A DNA stretch of 10,460 bases from Collinsella sp. (GTDB taxonomy: Bacteria > Actinomycetota > Coriobacteriia > Coriobacteriales > Coriobacteriaceae), in contig JAIIWC010000060.1 of the NCBI GenBank assembly GCA_022745215.1, positions 1 to 10,460 on the forward strand, read 5' to 3'. Of the stretch, positions 1 through 5,983 are shown piece by piece. A program made the translations under genes and the position numbers. The notes beneath the pieces were generated by a model. That model was not told where the DNA came from. It saw nothing but the letters and a program-made list of their open reading frames with translations, and did not search any database. Within the stretch, counting starts at the first letter, position 1. Every line of letters starts with the position of its first letter.

Positions 1-636
1 GTTGTACGACTCTGCGCGGCCACCGTGGTGCTCGTTCAGGATATAGCGCAGAGCTACCTGGATCGCATCGGCGAAGAGATCCGTCTCGGCTTGGTCTCTC
101 GTGTCATCGCTGGCGGCGATTCCCTGCGGGGCTGAAACATTGACCTCAAAGAACCCCATGATCGGTTCGGTTGAGATGTTGACCGAGATTCTCCCCTGCC
201 GCCAGACATCGATGCCTTCAAAGTTGGCTGAGGTCAGCGCCGCATAGCCGTCCTCCTGTTCCAAGCCCACAATCTGCATGTGTGGATGGACGAGACTACC
301 GCCCGAAAGCGGGCCTTTGTTCTTGTACATGAGTACACTGCGGTACTGTTGGGAATCGATCATCTGCTGCCAACAGCCCAGGGCAAACCGCATCACATGA
401 TGCAGCTCATCCGGTTCATAGGTCACCAGGTCGGCGTCGTGATTGGCCGACTCGATCAATACGGTCTGACGGGTGGCCCGCAAGGTCTTGAACTTATTCT
501 CGAGCCAGATGCAGTCACCATCGCGCTCGATGATGTCGGCAAGCCCCTCCGTGTCGCAAAAGGGGCACGCGGTGCCAGGGCGACGATTATCGTCGGGCTT
601 GCCGTTCGCCTGCTGGACGTCAAATACCAGCGCCAC
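1..636 (-). CDS. DUF4931 protein, GalT-like HIT-superfamily (partial, C-terminus off window)
   Basis: The frame is open for 212 codons from a GTG at 636 to the left edge, so the C-terminus is missing. The GTG is preceded by GGAGG at 645-649 with 8 nt spacing; this site lies in the last codons of the upstream cutC, so the two are very likely translationally coupled. Visible motifs are CPFC at residues 24-27, NKFKTLRATRQTVLIES at 47-63, and HPHMQIVG at 117-124. They follow the galactose-1-phosphate uridylyltransferase plan: by analogy with E. coli GalT, C24, C27, H66 and H117 would be zinc ligands, H119 the nucleotidylated histidine and Q121 its helper. The pattern matches what I know as DUF4931, an uncharacterised family. 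Nucleotidyl transferase or hydrolase chemistry is inferred; the substrate is unknown. It is probably cytosolic, with no signal peptide or membrane segment visible. Confidence 0.85.
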   Translation of the reverse strand, partial: MALVFDVQQANGKPDDNRRPGTACPFCDTEGLADIIERDGDCIWLENKFKTLRATRQTVLIESANHDADLVTYEPDELHHVMRFALGCWQQMIDSQQYRSVLMYKNKGPLSGGSLVHPHMQIVGLEQEDGYAALTSANFEGIDVWRQGRISVNISTEPIMGFFEVNVSAPQGIAASDDTRDQAETDLFADAIQVALRYILNEHHGGRAESYN

Positions 637-639
637 GGA

Positions 640-1317
640 TTACACCTCCAGCGGCACGATCTTGGTGCCATGGAGCTCGGAGACGCCTAGCGCCGCCACG
701 ACCGCGTCGCGATTTACCGTAGTGATGCCACCGCCGGGAAGGATGGTCAAACGATCGCCCGCATACTCGATTAAACGAGCCAGGTGATCGAAATTATCCT
801 CGATCGACGTACCGGCAGCGCCGCCATGCGTGAGGATGCGCGTAACGCCGCATTCGGCAAGTGTATCAATCGCATCGAGCTGAGCCTCGGGCGAGAGCTG
901 GTCAAATGCCATGTGGAAGGTGATGTCAAGGGACTCGCGCTTGCACTCCTCGGTCGCGCAGCCCGTAGCCATAACGAGGGCGCCGAGGGTGAGCTCGTCG
1001 AGCGCCCAGCCGCCGGCACAGGGCTTGCAGCAGCCAAAGACCAGGCCGTCAACGCCGGCGCTCACAGCAAGGCCCAGGTCCATCTCCATCATGCGCAGCT
1101 CGTCCTGGTTGTAGTGAAAGTCGCCGCCACGCGGACGGATCATGCACATCACCCGCGCGTCATGCTCGTGGGCATAGCTGACCGTAGCGCTGATAACGCC
1201 GGCGGAAGGCGTGGTGCCACCGACGGCGAGGTTGTCACACAGCTCAATGCGACCCGCACCGGCCTTGATGGCCACCGGTACCCGCTCAAAGTTCTCGGCA
1301 CAAAACTCGTATAGCAT
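640..1317 (-). CDS. cutC: CutC family protein
   Basis: This 225-residue protein is a TIM-barrel CutC homologue, recognised from IELCDNLAVGGTTPS (24-38), MIRPRGGDFHY (59-69), DITFHMAFD (131-139), ILTHGGAAGTS (161-171) and LPGGGI (193-198). CutC was named for copper homeostasis in E. coli, but its biochemical role is unsettled. I chose the ATG at 1317 because family similarity starts there (MLYEFCAENF); an upstream in-frame start at 1356 adds 13 residues that do not look conserved. A G-rich stretch precedes 1317 but is not a perfect ribosome binding site. An odd feature is a cysteine-rich patch, C96, C97 and C100, then C120 and C125, in a part of the fold where I do not expect conserved cysteines. 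The stop codon sits 3 nt before the GTG of the DUF4931 gene, so the two form an operon. Confidence 0.9.
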   Translation of the reverse strand: MLYEFCAENFERVPVAIKAGAGRIELCDNLAVGGTTPSAGVISATVSYAHEHDARVMCMIRPRGGDFHYNQDELRMMEMDLGLAVSAGVDGLVFGCCKPCAGGWALDELTLGALVMATGCATEECKRESLDITFHMAFDQLSPEAQLDAIDTLAECGVTRILTHGGAAGTSIEDNFDHLARLIEYAGDRLTILPGGGITTVNRDAVVAALGVSELHGTKIVPLEV

Positions 1318-1395
1318 AGATAGCCCCCAGGAGACATTTCGATTTCCACACGGCATTGTCGCACGTTAAATAGCAACCCGCACGATGGAACAAAA

Positions 1396-1505
1396 CCTTG
1401 ACAAGGAGTGTCCCAAAGTGCCGGCACATAAGGAACGTCCCCAAGTGCCACCTTGAGCGATGGGTACTCATTTAAGTACGTCCCCAATGAGTACCCGCAG
1501 GGGAC
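1396..1505. repeat. REP-like intergenic element with imperfect repeats and hairpins
   Basis: Three related units follow one another: GTGTCCCAAAGTGCC (1408-1422), ACGTCCCCAAGTGCC (1435-1449) and ACGTCCCCAATGAGTACC (1478-1495). Foldback elements are embedded: CCTT/AAGG around 1396-1406, the palindrome GTGCCGGCAC (1418-1427), the 11-bp arms GGGTACTCATT (1462-1472) and AATGAGTACCC (1486-1496), and an alternative pair GTCCCC (1480-1485) with GGGGAC (1500-1505). No reading frame in it looks like a gene. It resembles the dispersed GGGGACGTT-type palindromic repeats that occur between genes in many bacteria; that it is dispersed in this genome is inference. It could also serve as a bidirectional transcription barrier between cutC and padR. 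Confidence 0.55.
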
Positions 1506-1535
1506 AGACAGACCGGACTCCCTATACAACAACTG

Positions 1536-1564
1536 TTGACATCATATACTATGTGTCATATAGT
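1536..1564 (+). promoter_or_regulatory. Sigma-A type promoter of the padR cassette
   Basis: A perfect -35 box TTGACA (1536-1541) is followed by exactly 17 nt and TATAGT (1559-1564), which matches the TATAAT consensus at five of six positions. The padR start lies 38 nt after the -10 box, with a strong ribosome binding site in between. This is by far the best promoter match I can see in the window. Confidence 0.78.
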
Positions 1565-1575
1565 AGGTGTTACAC
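1547..1575. promoter_or_regulatory. Putative autoregulatory operator over the -10 box
   Basis: The inverted repeat TACTAT (1547-1552) and ATAGTA (1560-1565) is separated by 7 nt and covers the spacer and the -10 box. A second small palindrome, GTGTTACAC (1567-1575), follows at the expected transcription start. PadR-family repressors usually bind dyads in their own promoters, so binding here by the PadR encoded just downstream is a reasonable inference. The sequence does not match a textbook PadR box exactly. Confidence 0.42.
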
Positions 1576-1601
1576 AGTATACTACGAAAGGAGGTGTGCG
1601 G

Positions 1602-1922
1602 ATGGAGGCACAGATGAAGCGCGGCTTCCTCGAGGCCTGCGTGCTCGCGGCCGTCTCGGGCGAGGAATCCTACGGCTATCAGATCGTGAAGGACGTGCCC
1701 GCGAGTATGGGGCTCACGGAATCCACGCTCTATCCGTTGCTCAGGCGCCTGGAGAAGGCGGGCTGCATCACCGCGCGCTCCGCCGAACACAACGGTCGGC
1801 TGCGGAGGTACTACCGCATCACGGACGCCGGGCGCGAGCGTATCGCCGAGTTCCTCGCCGAATGGCCATCCGTGCAGGAGATCTACCGTTACGTGGAGGG
1901 GGCGCACCATGACGCGCGATGA
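1602..1922 (+). CDS. PadR family transcriptional regulator
   Basis: This 106-residue protein is a small PadR repressor made essentially of the winged helix-turn-helix domain. The motifs are YGYQIVKDV (24-32), the recognition-helix block ESTLYPLLRRLEKAG (40-54) and the wing GRLRRYYRITDAGRER (65-80). The ATG at 1602 has GGAGG at 1590-1594 with 7 nt spacing; an upstream in-frame ATG at 1536 coincides with the -35 box and can be excluded. PadR proteins of this short type bind DNA as dimers and often respond to membrane or antibiotic stress. The gene overlaps the next one by 14 nt, the classic arrangement of PadR with a HAAS/DUF1700 membrane protein. Autoregulation through the dyad in its promoter is likely. 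The ligand or signal is not apparent. Confidence 0.92.
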   Translation: MEAQMKRGFLEACVLAAVSGEESYGYQIVKDVPASMGLTESTLYPLLRRLEKAGCITARSAEHNGRLRRYYRITDAGRERIAEFLAEWPSVQEIYRYVEGAHHDAR

Positions 1923-2541
1923 GTTCTTGAACCGGCTGGGCGAGCTTCTGGCCTGCCTGCCGGCAGATCAGGTAAAGGAAACGCAGGAGTTCTACGCGGA
2001 GGCCATCGCCGACCGTATGGAGGACGGCATGACGGAGGCCGAGGCTGTGGCCGCCATGGGCACGCCCGGTGAGGTCGCCGAGGCAACGCTCGACGAACTG
2101 CCCGCCGTGCCGCGCGCAATCGCGAGGACCAAGCGCAAGAGCACGGCACTTCTATGGGCGCTCGCCATCGTGGGCTCTCCGGTATGGATTCCGCTGCTGC
2201 TCGCATTCGTCGCCGTTGCCGCTGCAGTCTACATCTGTATTTGGGTTCTTGCGCTCTGCGTGTGGATCGTGGCCGCGGCATTCGGGGGCGCGGGCCTGGT
2301 AGGGCTCCTGTTCGCCGTGGACGGCATCATTATCGGGCATGTTCCGTACGTTTTGGCCTCGATGGGAATGGGATTCGCTTCCATCGGTGTGGCGCTCCTC
2401 ACGGGAGCCGGCGCCTGGACGGCGTCCAAGCAGATCGCGCGCCTCTCTGCCCTTTGGGCGAAGAAAGCCGTTTCGCCCTTCTGGAAAGATCGAGGCAATA
2501 AGAGCCGCATGGGCGCCGAAGCGGCGCCGCTCACGGCATAG
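1909..2541 (+). CDS. HAAS/DUF1700-like membrane protein, partner of PadR
   Basis: The 210-residue protein starts with a soluble helical domain (about 1-65) of the HAAS type: MTRDEFLNRLGELLACLP, then EFYAEAIADRMEDGM and the AMGTPGEVAEATL block (49-61). After a basic linker (RTKRKS, 73-78) come hydrophobic segments at about 79-110, 112-142 and 146-172, so it is an integral membrane protein, followed by a basic tail. Its start is set by GGAGG at 1895-1899 inside the padR coding region, and the two genes overlap by 14 nt, so translation is coupled. HAAS domains are associated with regulation of membrane sensors and with PadR genes. A role in conveying an envelope signal to PadR is inferred, not shown. 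The family often precedes a DUF4097 gene, and a remnant of one follows 14 nt later. Confidence 0.87.
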   Translation: MTRDEFLNRLGELLACLPADQVKETQEFYAEAIADRMEDGMTEAEAVAAMGTPGEVAEATLDELPAVPRAIARTKRKSTALLWALAIVGSPVWIPLLLAFVAVAAAVYICIWVLALCVWIVAAAFGGAGLVGLLFAVDGIIIGHVPYVLASMGMGFASIGVALLTGAGAWTASKQIARLSALWAKKAVSPFWKDRGNKSRMGAEAAPLTA

Positions 2542-2555
2542 GAAGGAGTGCAAAC

Positions 2556-2819
2556 ATGTCCAGCGTAAAAAGGATTTACCTTGCCGTAGCGGGTGGGCTT
2601 GTTGCCACGGGGCTCGTCCTGGCTGCTATCGGATTTGTGGCCTCCGGCTTTAACCTCGCTGTGCTCAACACGCAGATCGACCTGCGCGATGACACCATCA
2701 TTCTGGGTGGTGTTGAAATAGACGACCCGACAGGGCTTCCACTCATCGAGCAGCTTGCCGAGGTCGGCGAGATCCATATTGGATCTGCAACGACTGGTTC
2801 GTCTTCTCCTCGCAAATGA
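2556..2819 (+). CDS. Short membrane-anchored protein, probable truncated DUF4097 gene
   Basis: An 87-residue frame begins at an ATG with AAGGAG 7 nt upstream, 14 nt after the HAAS gene. Residues 8-30 form one transmembrane helix (VAGGLVATGLVLAAIGFVAS), followed by an extracytoplasmic-looking segment with IDLRDDTIILGGVEIDD. In PadR-HAAS cassettes the third gene usually encodes a DUF4097 protein with an N-terminal membrane anchor and a long beta-strand repeat domain of some 200 residues or more. Here the anchor is present but the beta domain is absent; the frame ends in GSSSPRK just where foreign remnant sequence begins. I therefore read it as a 3'-truncated gene that may still be translated. 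The DUF4097 identification rests on position and architecture more than on motifs. Confidence 0.6.
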   Translation: MSSVKRIYLAVAGGLVATGLVLAAIGFVASGFNLAVLNTQIDLRDDTIILGGVEIDDPTGLPLIEQLAEVGEIHIGSATTGSSSPRK

Positions 2820-2973
2820 TCGAGCTCGTAGCAGCCGTCCCCCCCCTTCGGGCGCACCACGACGGGCATGAGCACGCCGCGCTCGGAGCCTTTTTGCGAG
2901 ACCTTCCGTCACGCTCTTCCTGCGTGGTGAACCGGTCATCGACCGACGAGAGGCTGATGGGAATCTCTCGACT
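2813..2973 (-). pseudogene. Decayed ParB-N-like fragment
   Basis: On the minus strand one frame reads SREIPISLSSVDDRF (from 2973) and another reads MLMPVVVRPKGGDGCYEL (from 2875). In sequence these match the start and the core of the ParB/Spo0J N-terminal domain, where an R-E-I-P-I-x-L-I segment is followed by GVLMPVVVRP and YELIAGHRR. The two pieces are in different frames, and the expected helical segment between them is garbled. An eight-base C run (2839-2846) lies within the second piece. There is no start site or ribosome binding site, and no downstream DNA-binding domain. I read it as a relic of a plasmid- or integrative-element parB-like gene. It could be an over-interpretation of short similarity, hence the modest score. 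Confidence 0.42.
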
Positions 2974-3147
2974 TCGGGCCAATCCCGCTCACCGATCTGG
3001 TCTTCCTTCGTGATGCGCACATAAGCGAGCAGACACCGCGCAGTGCTTCAGCGCGGCCGCACTTCCACGTCTATGACGGAGGTGCCCGGCGGCGTCTTGG
3101 CAATCCCCTTGTTTGCAGGCGTTAGCGCGTGGGGATCGCCCACTCGG

Positions 3148-3294
3148 GGGTCGAGGCCGCCGAGGACGGCGGCGAACCTCGCGGTGTCATTCGACATCGC
3201 GAGGTTCCCGGACCATGACCACCTGGCCTCGTACCGCGGCATAGCCCCAAGGGTGAGGAGCTTCGGCACGTCGATCAGGGCGCCCGCGCAGCGT
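3148..3294 (+). pseudogene. IS110-family transposase remnant (C-terminal Transposase_20 piece)
   Basis: A plus-strand frame encodes RTAANLAVSFDIARFPDH followed by DHLASYRGIAPRVRSFGTSI. This is the hallmark of the C-terminal catalytic domain of IS110 transposases (typically PGVGPKTAA...FPxxxHLASYxGLAPxxRxSGTSI). The expected PGVG block is corrupted to RGSRPP (residues preceding RTAA), the S of SGTSI is preceded by SF, and after RAPAQR the sequence leaves the family and runs into a stem-loop. The N-terminal DEDD domain and the ends of the element are absent. It is a fragment of about 150 bp, not an active element. Confidence 0.68.
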
Positions 3295-3301
3295 CGGCCG
3301 G

Positions 3302-3325
3302 TCCGCCGTTCGGCAGAACGGCGGA
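3302..3325. terminator. Strong stem-loop at the end of the liv operon
   Basis: TCCGCCGTT (3302-3310) pairs perfectly with AACGGCGGA (3317-3325), and C3311-G3316 can add a tenth pair, leaving a GGCA tetraloop. It begins 5 nt after the livF stop codon on the minus strand. There is no T tract on either side, so it is not a canonical intrinsic terminator. It may protect the 3' end of the liv transcript or act with Rho, or it may be left over from the IS110 insertion. Confidence 0.4.
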
Positions 3326-3330
3326 AGTCC

Positions 3331-4044
3331 CTAGCCGCCCAGGTAAGCCTTGCGGACGTTGTCGTCGTGCAGGAGCTCTTGGCCGGTGCCGGTCATGGTG
3401 ATCTTGCCGGTCTCGAGCACGTAGCCGCGCGTGGCGATTGAAAGCGCCATCTGGGCGTTCTGCTCGACCAGAAGCACCGTGGTACCGGCCTTGTGCAGGT
3501 CCTCGACAATCTGGAAGATCTGCTCAATCAGAATCGGCGCCAGACCCATGGAAGGCTCATCGAGCATGAGCAGCTTGGGGTTGCTCATAAGGGCGCGCCC
3601 CATAACGAGCATCTGCTGTTCGCCGCCCGAAAGGGTGCCGGCGACCTGGCGACGGCGCTCCTTAAGGCGCGGGAACTGCTCGTAGACGCGCTCAAGGCCC
3701 GGAGCCACCGTGGACTTGGGCTGCGTGTAGGCGCCCATCTCCAGGTTCTCCTCGACCGTCATCTGCAAAAAGGCGCGACGGCCCTCGGGAACCTGGGCCA
3801 GGCCCTTGCCCACCAGTTTATCGGCAGGCGTATGGGTAATGTCCTCGCCCATAAACTTGATGGAGCCGGTCTTGGAACGCAGCAGGCCCGAGACGGTTTT
3901 AAGCGTCGTGGACTTACCGGCGCCGTTCGCGCCGATCAGGGCCACGATCTCGCCCTCGTTGACGTTAAAGGAGATGTCCTTGATGGCGTGGATAGCGCCG
4001 TACCAGACGTTGATGTTGTAGACGGAAAGCATCGGCTCTGCCAT
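3331..4044 (-). CDS. livF: Branched-chain amino acid ABC transporter ATPase LivF
   Basis: This 237-residue protein is one of two cytoplasmic ATPases that power the LivHM permease. It has Walker A GANGAGKST (38-46), the Q-loop region at Q84, the ABC signature LSGGEQQ (138-144), Walker B LLMLDEP (158-164) and VEQN (193-196). Glutamine in place of the switch histidine is normal for LivF. The length is the usual one for the family. The ATG directly follows the TAA of livG with no gap, and the G-rich ribosome binding site lies in the last livG codons, so translation is coupled. It is the last gene of the operon. Transport of leucine, isoleucine or valine is the family function; the true substrate here is unproven and could be another amino acid or an amide. 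Confidence 0.95.
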   Translation of the reverse strand: MAEPMLSVYNINVWYGAIHAIKDISFNVNEGEIVALIGANGAGKSTTLKTVSGLLRSKTGSIKFMGEDITHTPADKLVGKGLAQVPEGRRAFLQMTVEENLEMGAYTQPKSTVAPGLERVYEQFPRLKERRRQVAGTLSGGEQQMLVMGRALMSNPKLLMLDEPSMGLAPILIEQIFQIVEDLHKAGTTVLLVEQNAQMALSIATRGYVLETGKITMTGTGQELLHDDNVRKAYLGG

Positions 4045-4905
4045 TTAGTTCTCCCCCTTATCCTGCTTGCCCAGATATGCCTCAATTACGGCATCGTTGT
4101 TCTGGATCTCCTCGGCCGTGCCCTTGGCGATGACCTTACCAAAGTTGAGCACGCAGATGCCCTCGCAGATGTTCATGACGAGCGACATATCATGCTCGAT
4201 AAGCATAATGGCGATGCCAAAGGTGTCGCGGATCTTGACGATGTTCTCCATGAGCTCCGCGGTCTCGGACGGGTTCATGCCGGCGGCAGGCTCGTCGAGC
4301 AGCAGCAGTTTGGGATTGGTGGCAAGCGCGCGGACGATCTCCAGACGACGCTGGGCGCCATAGGGCAGCGAGCCGGCCTGCTCGTTTGCCAGGTGCTCCA
4401 TATCAAAGATGGACAGCAGCTCCATGGCGCGCTCGTGGGCGGCCTTCTCGTGCTTCCAATACGTCGGCAGGCGCAGCACGCCCTCAAAGCCGGAGTAGCG
4501 CTCCTGGTTATGCAGGCCCACCTTAACGTTGTCCTCCACCGTCATGGTGTTGAACAGGCGGATGTTCTGGAAGGTGCGGGCGATGCCCATGCGGTTGACC
4601 TGGTAGACGGACTTGCCCGAGGTGTCCTCGCCGTCGAGCAGGATAGTGCCGTGCGTGGGCTGGTACACCTTGGTGAGCAGGTTGAAGACCGTGGTCTTAC
4701 CGGCTCCGTTAGGGCCGATGAGACCGGCGATCTCGGTCTTGCCGATGGTCAGGCTAAAGTCGTCGACTGCCTTAAGGCCGCCGAACTCAATGCCCAGGTG
4801 AATGCACTCGAGCGCCGGGCACTCGCCCAGGTCGCGGTCGGGAACGATGGCGCCAGAAGGATACGGGACCATCTTGCCCTTGTTGAACTCAAACTTACTG
4901 GGCAT
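4045..4905 (-). CDS. livG: Branched-chain amino acid ABC transporter ATPase LivG
   Basis: This 286-residue ATPase pairs with LivF. It has Walker A GPNGAGKTT (64-72), Q-loop TFQN (111-114), the LivG-type signature LPYGAQRRLEI (180-190), Walker B LLLLDEP (200-206), the LivG-typical block AAGMNPSET (207-215) and switch histidine H238 in IEHDMSLVM. I chose the ATG at 4905 because AGGAGG (4915-4920) precedes it with 9 nt spacing; a start at 4932 would lie upstream of that site. The gene overlaps the end of livM by 11 nt. About 30 extra residues (MPSKFEFNKGK... to ECPALEC) precede the usual first strand of the ATPase domain, which makes it longer than E. coli LivG (about 255 residues). The tail KQDKGEN is short and charged. 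Confidence 0.94.
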   Translation of the reverse strand: MPSKFEFNKGKMVPYPSGAIVPDRDLGECPALECIHLGIEFGGLKAVDDFSLTIGKTEIAGLIGPNGAGKTTVFNLLTKVYQPTHGTILLDGEDTSGKSVYQVNRMGIARTFQNIRLFNTMTVEDNVKVGLHNQERYSGFEGVLRLPTYWKHEKAAHERAMELLSIFDMEHLANEQAGSLPYGAQRRLEIVRALATNPKLLLLDEPAAGMNPSETAELMENIVKIRDTFGIAIMLIEHDMSLVMNICEGICVLNFGKVIAKGTAEEIQNNDAVIEAYLGKQDKGEN

Positions 4906-5974
4906 CGGCTGCCACCTCCTTCTTGGGAACAAAGCGATCCTTAACGCGACCGAAGAACGCCTTGAGCTGCGGGTTGTTGGTAAAGATCATGACCATGATC
5001 AGCACGATGGCGTAGATGAGCATGCGGTAGTCCGAGAACTGACGGAGCAGCTCGGGAAGCACCGTGAGCAGCGCCGCCGCGATGACGGAGCCACGCATGT
5101 TGCCCAGACCGCCCAGAACCACGAACACCAGGATGAGAATCGACGTGTTGAAGTCGAACTTGGTGGCGGAGAGCTGCGAGAAGTTACCGCCGAAGAGGGC
5201 TCCGGCAGCACCGGCGAGGGCAGCGGAAACCACGAAGGCGATCATACGGTACTGGGTGACGGAGATGCCCACGGACTCGGCAGCGATCTTGTTATCGCGC
5301 ACGGCCATGATGGCACGACCGGTACGGCTGCGGACCAGGTTGAGCACGATCACGAGCGCGACCATGACCAAGATGGCGCCGGCGATGAAGGTCGAGTACG
5401 TCGACACACCCGAGGCGCCCTGGGCACCCTTGATGATGGCGGTACCGTCCTCGAGCAGGTGCAGGTCGTCGATGGTTGAGTTGCCCGTGATATTGAAGAT
5501 CACGTGCAGGCCACGCGAGTCGACGCCCACGATAAGGCAGGTGACGATCTCTTTGATGATCTCACCAAAGGCCAGCGTCACGATGGCCAGGTAGTCGCCG
5601 CTCAGGCGAAGGACCGGGATACCGATCAAGAAGCCCAGGATGGCGGCAGCGATGGCGCCGACCACGATGCTGATGATGAGGCGCACAGGATCGGAGGGAA
5701 CGGCGCTCTCGAGGGCGACCGCAGTGACGATGCCCGTATAGGCGCCGACACTCATAAAGCCCGCGTGGCCCAGCGACAGGTCGCCTGCGATACCGACGAC
5801 GAGATTTAGCGAGAGGGCCATGACGATGTAGGCCGTGATGGGAACCAGCTGACCGGCGATCATGCGCGGGATCATGTGGTTCGACTGCATAAAGAACACG
5901 ATGGCGAAGGCCACAATGCACATGGCGTACGTGACAAAGTCGTGACGCGTCTGCTTGTCTTTAAGAAACTTCAT
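4895..5974 (-). CDS. livM: Branched-chain amino acid ABC transporter permease LivM
   Basis: This 359-residue polytopic membrane protein is a permease of the BPD_transp_2 family and forms the membrane channel with LivH. The family blocks are LNLVVGIAGDLSLGHAGFMS (56-75), the ATPase-contacting cytoplasmic loop RSRTGRAIMAVRDNKIAAES (215-234) and VLGGLGNMRGSVIAA (286-300). A hydrophilic segment at about 152-190 (RGLHVIFNITGNSTIDD to GASGV) lies where family members carry an external loop before the C-terminal half. Two starts are possible: ATG 5974 with AGGTGA just upstream, which I prefer, and GTG 5983, which directly abuts the livH stop and adds three residues. The 3' end overlaps livG. The C-terminal tail FVPKKEVAADAQ is charged and cytoplasmic. 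Confidence 0.93.
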   Translation of the reverse strand: MKFLKDKQTRHDFVTYAMCIVAFAIVFFMQSNHMIPRMIAGQLVPITAYIVMALSLNLVVGIAGDLSLGHAGFMSVGAYTGIVTAVALESAVPSDPVRLIISIVVGAIAAAILGFLIGIPVLRLSGDYLAIVTLAFGEIIKEIVTCLIVGVDSRGLHVIFNITGNSTIDDLHLLEDGTAIIKGAQGASGVSTYSTFIAGAILVMVALVIVLNLVRSRTGRAIMAVRDNKIAAESVGISVTQYRMIAFVVSAALAGAAGALFGGNFSQLSATKFDFNTSILILVFVVLGGLGNMRGSVIAAALLTVLPELLRQFSDYRMLIYAIVLIMVMIFTNNPQLKAFFGRVKDRFVPKKEVAADAQ

Positions 5975-5983
5975 AACGCTCAC

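Larger units (their letters stand above)
2820..3330. other. Gene-free scar region of decayed mobile DNA
   Basis: This 511-nt stretch between the truncated membrane protein and the end of livF has no frame with a ribosome binding site and family-like sequence over its length. It contains the ParB-like relic, the IS110 relic and a stem-loop, described separately. The part from about 2985 to 3145 shows nothing I can assign. The whole looks like an insertion followed by decay and deletion. Confidence 0.6.

Noticed and set aside
1398..1426. TTGACA at 1398-1403 as a second promoter
   Set aside because: The hexamer 17 nt downstream is CCGGCA, nothing like a -10 box, and the site lies within the repeat element.
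1460..1912. A plus-strand frame overlapping padR in another frame
   Set aside because: It is arginine-rich and covers the promoter region; the padR frame has all the family motifs and the ribosome binding site.
2229..3020. A 263-codon minus-strand open frame across the HAAS gene and the scar
   Set aside because: Its left half is a shadow of the HAAS gene and its right half mixes the ParB-like relic frames. There is no coherent protein. Only the short ParB-like pieces are kept, as a relic.
3302..3325. The stem-loop as the end of an intact IS110 element
   Set aside because: IS110 elements typically lack terminal inverted repeats of this sort, only a fragment of the transposase is left, and no matching second end is visible.
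3614..3634. LivF lacks the switch histidine, and LivG has PYGAQ instead of LSGGQ
   Set aside because: Both are normal for these two families and do not indicate loss of function.
3493..4944. A 483-codon plus-strand open frame opposite livF and livG
   Set aside because: It mirrors the codon structure of two clear ATPase genes, has low-complexity Leu/Val/Gly/His/Asp-rich content, no ribosome binding site and no recognisable domain. Long antisense frames are common in GC-rich DNA.
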